Shown: in pieces, positions 58,801-64,000 of the stretch
Layout of the letters: every line of letters starts with the position of its first letter
How positions within the stretch are numbered: position 1 is the stretch's first letter
From: CBDCYS01 sp965226245
GTDB lineage: Bacteria; Acidobacteriota; Terriglobia; Bryobacterales; UBA6623
Direction: 5' to 3'
NCBI GenBank assembly: GCA_965226245.1
Contig: CBDDCL010000015.1
Span: 2,108,001-2,172,000 of the forward strand
Length of the DNA: 64,000 nt
The notes under the pieces: model-generated
The model's input: only the letters and a program-made list of their open reading frames with translations
The model's database searches: none
What the model was told of the DNA's origin: nothing
Translations under genes and position numbers: made by a program

Positions 58801-60712
58801 GTGTGCCCAGCATGGGCTGATTCTAGCAGGATGAAACGATCCTGCCGGGACCGATGGAGGTAACCGTAGGGAACCGCAGAGCGGAAGTCGTGGGGCGCAA
58901 GCCGCACGGTGAAAGCCGAAGGAAGCGGGGAACAAATACTTCGACTGTAGGAACACAAACCGGCAGAGAGGCCGCGTACGGGCGGTTAGCGTGCTGGCCA
59001 CCGCGAAGCCCAATATCCATACGAGACGTGCGAGGTAGAGCCGGACGGCACGAAGGAACAGAATCAGCACCTTACCTGGGGAGAGCTGCCCCGTGAGAGC
59101 GGGGGAGAAGTCAGCAGAAGCCATAGTAGCCGAGAAGGCGGGTAACGCCGCTGGAGCAAAGGGCTGAAGGACCAAGGAGCAAAGCTAGAGGAGCGACTGG
59201 CACAGCGTGCAAGAGGTTTCCCGGAGTCCCGGACCGCAGGGTCCTTCCCCGCTGGGGGAACGAGACGGGGAGCAGGCGGAGGCAGAAGCGGTGGAACCGT
59301 GGCGGGCCAATGCCGGCGGGAACCCGAGCGTGAGCCGCGAGACTCTCGACAGAAAGTGATGCACGACGATCTGATGGAACAAGTGGCGGCCGAAGAGAAC
59401 CTGCGGCGTGCGCTGGGGGCGGTGAAACGCAACCGCGGCGCGGCGGGCATCGACGGCATGACCACCGAACAACTCGAATCCCACTTGGCACGCCACGGTG
59501 AAAAGATCCGGGCGAAACTGCTGGCGGGGCGCTGGACGCCGAGTCCCGTGCGGCGGGTAGAGATATCCAAACCGCACGGAGGCCAACGGCTGTTGGGCAT
59601 CCCGACGGTGATGGACCGGCTGCTGCAGCAAGCGTTGCTGCAAGTTTTGACGCCGATCTTTGAGCCTGGTTTTGGGAGCCGATGTTCAGCGAGTCGAGCT
59701 ACGGATTTCGGCCAGGGCGGAGCGCGCACGATGCGGTACGCGTGGCACAGGGATACGTCCGCGAGGGCAAGGACTGGGTGGTGGATATAGACATCGCCAA
59801 GTTCTTCGACCATGTGAATCACGACATTCTGATGCGACGGATCGCGCAAGTGATTCGGGACAAAAGGATCTTAAGATTGACAGGCCGGTATTTGAGGGCC
59901 GGAGTACTGCTGAACGGGGTGCTGGTCAAAAGCGAGGAGGGCACGCCGCAAGGCGGGCCGCTGTCTCCATTGCTGGCGAACATCTACCTGGATGCACTGG
60001 ATCGGGAACTGGAGAACCGCGGGCTGAGTTTTTGCTGTTATGCCGACGACTGCAACATTTATGTGAGCAGCGAAGCGGCGGCGAAGCGGGTGCTGGCGGG
60101 GATCTGGAGCTGGATCGAGCAACATCTGCGACTGCAAGTGAACGAGGCGAAGAGCGGGGCGGGGCGGCCTTGGGAACGGAAGTTTCTGGGGTTTCGCATC
60201 AACCGCCGGGGGCAGCGGGAAGTGGCGCCGCAAAGTGTCGAGCGGCTCCAGCAGAAGGTGCGAGAGATATGGCGCAGTTGCCGCAGTGTCACGAGCCGGG
60301 AATTACGCGACGAGTGGCGGCGGTATATCGTCGGCTGGTGGGGTTACTACCGGCTGGCCGAGGATCGGCGCGCGGTCTTTTGGCTGGAAAGCTGGATTCG
60401 GCGGCACATTCGGAAGTGCTTCTGGCTGCGCTGGCACAGCGTGCGGGGTCGCTGCCGCGCATTGCGGCGCTTGGGCGTGCCCGAGCGGATGCTGCGCTAT
60501 GTGCCGACGCGTCGTGGCGCTTGGTTTGTCGCGGCGCGGGCGATGATGCATCGGGCCCTGTCGAAACGTAATTTGCAGCGTTACGGATTTGTGATGCCAT
60601 CGGATCTCGCGGCCAGCAGTTAAGCCGCTGGGTCCAACCGCCGGATACGGAAAACCGTACGTCCGGTGGTGTGGGAGGGTGCCGGGGCGCAATCCCCGGT
60701 ACCCGACCCGAT
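58801..60712 (+). mobile_element. Group II intron
   Basis: The 5' end GTGTGCCCAGCATGGGCTGA matches the GUGYG intron start with the conserved stem. A structured non-coding region of about 550 bp precedes the intron-encoded protein. After its stop, AACCGCCGGATACGGAAAAC and CGTCCGGTGGTGTGGGAGGG (60636-60680) form the domain V hairpin typical of bacterial introns, followed by a domain VI-like hairpin and an end near ACCCGACCCGAT. The 3' boundary is accurate to a few bases. The intron points toward the 3' end of the STAND ATPase gene, with 24 bp between them. Confidence 0.85.
59359..60623 (+). pseudogene. ltrA: Intron-encoded reverse transcriptase/maturase, frameshifted by a 14-bp insertion
   Basis: From ATG 59359 the frame encodes MHDDLMEQVAAEENLRRALG, GAAGIDGMTTEQLESHLARH and RRVEISKPHGGQRLLGIPTV-MDRLLQQALLQVLTPIFEP, then a 14-bp insertion (59666-59679, flanked by a GAGC direct repeat) shifts the frame. 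The remainder continues from 59682 as MFSESSYGFRPGRSAHDAVR, VDIDIAKFFDHVNHDILMRR, GTPQGGPLSPLLANIYLDAL and CCYADDCNIYVSSEAAAKRV (catalytic YADD at 60039-60050), then the maturase domain X. Removing the 14 bp restores a 416-residue protein of ordinary length. No HNH endonuclease domain is visible. Confidence 0.88.
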
Positions 60713-60736
60713 CGTCATTGGACAAAGATCCAAACG

Positions 60737-63343
60737 CTAGGCGGAGGCGCCTTGCGGCCCGGCGGCCTCAGCCAGCAAGCGCTCGGCTTCTTCGTAGGCC
60801 GGTTTGTAGTAGTGCGGCGGGCCGTCGCAGTAGGCGTAGTCCTTGGCTTTTTGGGCGTGGCCGCGGGCTTCGGCGGGCTTGCCGGAATCGAGGGCGAGGC
60901 GGGCCAGGAAGTTGTGGATCTCGGCCTGGTTGAGGCGGTACTCGCAGCGGTCGGCGATGGCGAGGGCTTTTTGGGCGGTCTCGCGGTCTTGGTGCAGGCG
61001 CGCCAACGCCAGCAGGATGGAGGGTTCGAGGTCGACCAGGTTGACGCGGCGGCAGCGGGTGAGGGCGTCGTTGAGGTGGGGCTCGGCGGCGGCCGTCTCA
61101 CCTAGGGCCGTGTGGGCCCAGCCCAGCAGCCACTCGGCCTGGATGATATCACGCTCAAGGCCGTGGACGTCGGTGAGGCGGCGGGACTCCCAGGCTGCTG
61201 CCAGGGAAGCTCGAACATTCCCCCGAAGCAAACTCAGCAGGGCGTGATAGGCTGGGTCCACGCACCGTCGGTGACTCACCTCGAGCTCCGACGTCAACGA
61301 CGAGGGGCCATGGCCACTATTTATCATTTTCCAAAACTTTGTTGAGGACTCGAGCTCGCGCTCGGCCTCGGAAAAGCGACCTTCGTAGGCGAGCAGCCGT
61401 CCAAGCTCCTGATGGCCGATTGCCTCCCTGTCCTCGTTCTCGATCTCGCGGCACAGATCGATTCTGCGCCGCAGGCCACCTTCGGCTGCAGCCAGGCGGC
61501 CCAGCCTGAGCCGCTGAGTGGCTAGGTTCCCCAGGCCGACGGCGAGGCCATCTTTGACATCTTGCTTCTCATCAATCGCGATCTGCATCTCGGACAACGG
61601 GACTGCCCGGCGCGGCTGCGCCGACAGGCTGTATGAGTTGGCCAGCGCATTGAGCGTCCAGGCCTGGGCACTCTCGGATTCCAGCCGCGGCGGCCGCTTT
61701 TCGCCCTCGGGAAACAGCGCCCCCAGCAGCTCGATCGCCCGTTCGTAGGCTCCGAAGCGGTAGTAAAGTGGATTCGGGATCAGCCGGTCACGCAGCAGGC
61801 GTTGAGCCGCGTCGAGGCGACTGGCGCCTACGGTGTGCCAGTAGAGCTCGATTGTGGGAGCCAGGTCGGCTAGCGTCTCGACCCGCTCCGGCGCGGGGCG
61901 GGCCTCGAAGTATTCCCGCAGGCGGCCGTGTATGCCGGCCTTGTCGGCCAGCCGGTCGTAGGAGTACTGCCGCACGATCGGATGCAGGTCGTAGCGCTCG
62001 CCGTCCGGGTCGCGCAACAGCAGCCCGCGCGCCTCGAGCTCGTCCAGGGCCGCGTCCAGCTTGGCACCCTTCAGGGTGGCCACGGTCTCGAGCGCCTCGT
62101 AGTCCATGGGGCTGCGAAAGGCGGCGATGCGGCTGAGCAGTTCGCGGCGCTCGGCGGACATCTCGTCGTAGGCGACTGCGAGGATGTCGTGCCCGTGCTT
62201 GCCCTTCAGCTTGTCCAGCACCGTGTGCCGCCCCGACGCCTTGATGTCGCCCTTCATCCGGCGGTCCTTGACGATCGCCCGCGCCAGCAGGCTCACCGAC
62301 AACGGATGCCCGCCGTAGGGCGCGACGGCCTGGGCGATCTCCGCCCGCGTGCCTTTCACCCCCGTGGACTCGAAGAAGCTCACCACGTCGTCGGGCGCCA
62401 GGTTTTCGAGCCGCTCGTGGCGGCAGCCGGCAAGGTCGATCAGCTCGTTTGGAAACAGGCGCGAGGTGAGCAGCACTCGCCCGGCGAGCGCGAGCGAGGC
62501 CGCGGACTGCAGGAACTCGGCGGCGCGTGGGTCCACGCAGTCGTTGTCGTCCCCGCCTCCCTCAACGTCGCCCTGATAAGGGGCGCGGTAGCCGGCGTAG
62601 GCGCGCAGCTCGCGCTCGAAGCCGTCGAGGATGAGCAGGATGCGGCGCTGCCCGAGCGCGCCGAGCACGATGTCGAGTTTTTCGCGGTCAGACAGGTCGG
62701 CGGCCGAGTCGTCGCTCGCTCCGACGTAGCGAGCGGCCCGGTCGAGGAAGGCGCCGAAGTGAGCGTCCCGCTCGTAGAACGACCAGAAGAGCACGCCCTC
62801 GGGGCGCCGGTCCTCGGGGACGCGCAGGTTTTCCGCGTCCGCTTTCGAGTAGCCGGCGGGCGGGGCGCCCAGCACGTCGGCGTGCAGCCAGAACCAGGCC
62901 AGGGCCGACTTGCCCATGCCTCCAATGGCCTCGACCACGCAGACCGGCCGCGAGCCGGCGGTGAACCATTCCGTGAGCCACCCGCGCTCCGCAATGCGCC
63001 CTGTGAAGTTGGGTTGCAGCGGGTACGGGTGGACGAGGTCCGGCGCGAGCCGCTCTGGCGCTTGCTGGTTGGGCAACTCCCGAGGCTGGGGCTTGGTCGT
63101 GGGCGGTTCTTGCTTGACTGGCTCCGGAGGCTTCTTCCCAACTGCGTCCAGTTCCGCCTTTTTTTCAGTCCTCTTCTTCAGATAGATCCAAAAAAGCGAA
63201 CCCAACCCGCAAACACCTACAGCCCCAACGAGGCCCCACATCCCATAGGCCTCAACGAAATCACCGACGAGCTCCCCGAGGCTCTTCTTGACCTCTTCAG
63301 GCAACGCGACCTGGATTAGCGCGAGTTTCGGGTGGAATACCAT
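60737..63343 (-). CDS. Membrane-anchored STAND/NB-ARC-type ATPase with TPR domain
   Basis: The 868-residue product (ATG 63343; a GTG at 63364 is possible) has a TM helix at about residues 35-55 (MWGLVGAVGVCGLGSLFWIY) and a Pro-rich linker. The NTPase then shows Walker A VVEAIGGMGKSALAWFWLHA, Walker B RRILLILDGFERELRAYAGY, a sensor segment GRVLLTSRLFPNELIDLA, and GGHPLSVSLLARAIV (the GLPL-like motif of STAND proteins). A winged-helix-like part (LSRIAAFRSPMDYEALETVA) and about ten TPR-like helix pairs to the C-terminus follow. STAND proteins switch on ATP binding and ligand sensing through the repeats; several are antiphage sensors. The effector domain here is unclear, the N-terminus being only a TM anchor. 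Confidence 0.85.
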   Translation of the reverse strand: MVFHPKLALIQVALPEEVKKSLGELVGDFVEAYGMWGLVGAVGVCGLGSLFWIYLKKRTEKKAELDAVGKKPPEPVKQEPPTTKPQPRELPNQQAPERLAPDLVHPYPLQPNFTGRIAERGWLTEWFTAGSRPVCVVEAIGGMGKSALAWFWLHADVLGAPPAGYSKADAENLRVPEDRRPEGVLFWSFYERDAHFGAFLDRAARYVGASDDSAADLSDREKLDIVLGALGQRRILLILDGFERELRAYAGYRAPYQGDVEGGGDDNDCVDPRAAEFLQSAASLALAGRVLLTSRLFPNELIDLAGCRHERLENLAPDDVVSFFESTGVKGTRAEIAQAVAPYGGHPLSVSLLARAIVKDRRMKGDIKASGRHTVLDKLKGKHGHDILAVAYDEMSAERRELLSRIAAFRSPMDYEALETVATLKGAKLDAALDELEARGLLLRDPDGERYDLHPIVRQYSYDRLADKAGIHGRLREYFEARPAPERVETLADLAPTIELYWHTVGASRLDAAQRLLRDRLIPNPLYYRFGAYERAIELLGALFPEGEKRPPRLESESAQAWTLNALANSYSLSAQPRRAVPLSEMQIAIDEKQDVKDGLAVGLGNLATQRLRLGRLAAAEGGLRRRIDLCREIENEDREAIGHQELGRLLAYEGRFSEAERELESSTKFWKMINSGHGPSSLTSELEVSHRRCVDPAYHALLSLLRGNVRASLAAAWESRRLTDVHGLERDIIQAEWLLGWAHTALGETAAAEPHLNDALTRCRRVNLVDLEPSILLALARLHQDRETAQKALAIADRCEYRLNQAEIHNFLARLALDSGKPAEARGHAQKAKDYAYCDGPPHYYKPAYEEAERLLAEAAGPQGASA

Positions 63344-63449
63344 GTGGGCGACCCGCAAAGTCACATCAATTGTAAACCACCAAAACTCCCAGGGATGGGG
63401 AGTTCCGGAACCAGGAGTTCAGTACCTGCATCATGAGATTCGTGTCAAA

Positions 63450-63570
63450 CGTGGCAGAAAATTCGGGAGCCAGACTCGGAGTCCCGACCGTGAGGGAGGG
63501 GTTAGCCGCTTCGACGCGCCTCATCCGCCAGCGGCCACGCTCCCCCTTTTGGTTGCGGCTCGTCCGCGTT
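63450..63570. repeat. About 120-bp dispersed repeat, copy 2 (inverted relative to copy 1)
   Basis: CGTGGCAGAAAATTCGG to CGGCTCGTCCGCGTTTGG is the reverse complement of 15568-15687. A partial third copy is at 63744-63785. The 63344-64000 end of the window carries no convincing gene. Confidence 0.8.
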
Positions 63571-64000
63571 TGGAGGAGTTCGGCGGACTTCGGACACCTT
63601 TGCAAAAGGAAGTTCGGGGGCGCGGTGACCTTGGCAAGCGAGAGTTCGGGGACCTCGAGTCCATCAACTAAAGTTGGCGAAGGGCCGTAGCAAACGGTCC
63701 TTCGGGGGTGAGGGGTGGGCCAAGACCGGCCGCGTCGGATGCTGCGCGTCGAAGCGGCAACCGCTCCCTCACGGTCGCGGCTCCGGCGACCCGATTGGTG
63801 GTTGCCGGAGAGCCGGATTGCAGCCTCATCGGGCAAAGTGGCCTGTTCGCGGCGGCTTCCTTGCCTTTTGGAGCACTATGCACGTTAAAGCTCGACTCTA
63901 AACGCTGTGGCATGAATTTTGGGTGGAATCGCAAGTCGTTTTGTTTCAGTGCCTTGAGGTCCGCTTTTGCAGTTTTTTACAGAAAATGTAAGGGTTTGGG

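Noticed and set aside
59660..60571. 303-codon alternative frame in the group II intron
   Set aside because: It overlaps the RT in another frame; the YADD and domain X motifs are in the 59682-60623 frame.
61928..63319. 463-codon plus-strand frame opposite the STAND ATPase
   Set aside because: Antisense shadow, Arg/Ala/Val-rich, with no motifs; Walker A and B are on the minus strand.

Overview
This is a GC-rich bacterial chromosome segment of about 64 kb. The gene content fits a soil Acidobacteriota of the Bryobacter/Solibacter kind: a Tat-exported DUF1501 protein, a Tat-type secreted TIM-barrel protein, a lipoprotein sulfatase, an acetyl-xylan-esterase-like hydrolase, a TPR membrane protein, a FHA-GAF-SpoIIE phosphatase next to Fur, and a large load of insertion sequences and palindromic repeats. 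This assignment is an inference from gene style; no rRNA or marker set is present. It is not a phage or plasmid: housekeeping genes (aroA, tRNA-Ser, surA-like, a fadA/acyl-CoA dehydrogenase pair, Trm112, fur) are scattered across it.

Layout. 0-4 kb: an SDR/thioester-reductase-like gene cut by the window edge, a small conserved protein, an IS1202/ISNCY-type insertion sequence that landed in the last codons of a DUF547 gene, and that DUF547 gene. 4-11 kb: a debris zone with an intact REP-associated tyrosine transposase (RAYT), a cytochrome c peroxidase tail, a chimeric transposase, a frameshifted unknown gene and an ISKra4-type tail, among which sit MmcQ/YjbR, an orphan membrane protein and an MBL-fold hydrolase. 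11-17 kb: tRNA-Ser(GCU), a Nudix hydrolase, aroA, a P-loop kinase, an acyl-CoA dehydrogenase and a thiolase. 17-18.7 kb: an AT-richer minus-strand transcription unit with a near-consensus promoter, overlapping small ORFs, a tandem duplication, a ribbon-helix-helix-like protein and a two-TM protein. 19-34 kb: SurA-like PPIase, YhaM-like nuclease, BlaI-type regulator, sulfatase, esterase, a DUF1883-TIR gene with an in-frame TGA, HAD phosphatase, isochorismatase-like hydrolase, flavoprotein and OPT transporter. 34-42 kb: ankyrin-repeat protein and two RAYT copies flanking a DUF418 gene, both split by the same amber codon. 42-57 kb: Trm112, VTT membrane protein, DUF1501, VOC and Dabb proteins, a PAP2 phosphatase split by an IS1595 element with a perfect 8-bp duplication, TIM-barrel protein, DUF433, TPR protein, an unusual NRAMP-like transporter, SpoIIE phosphatase and Fur. 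57-64 kb: a membrane protein behind a five-codon tyrosine-rich leader, a group II intron whose reverse transcriptase carries a 14-bp frameshifting insertion, and a membrane-anchored STAND ATPase with TPRs.

The repeat landscape is the strongest theme. There are at least five dispersed families: roughly 146-bp MITE-like palindromes, roughly 170-bp double-hairpin units, RAYT-flanking REPs, a roughly 120-bp unit shared by 15.6 and 63.5 kb, and a CCGTAGCGCGGGGCT unit. Several genes have been broken by IS or indel events that can be reversed on paper to the base.
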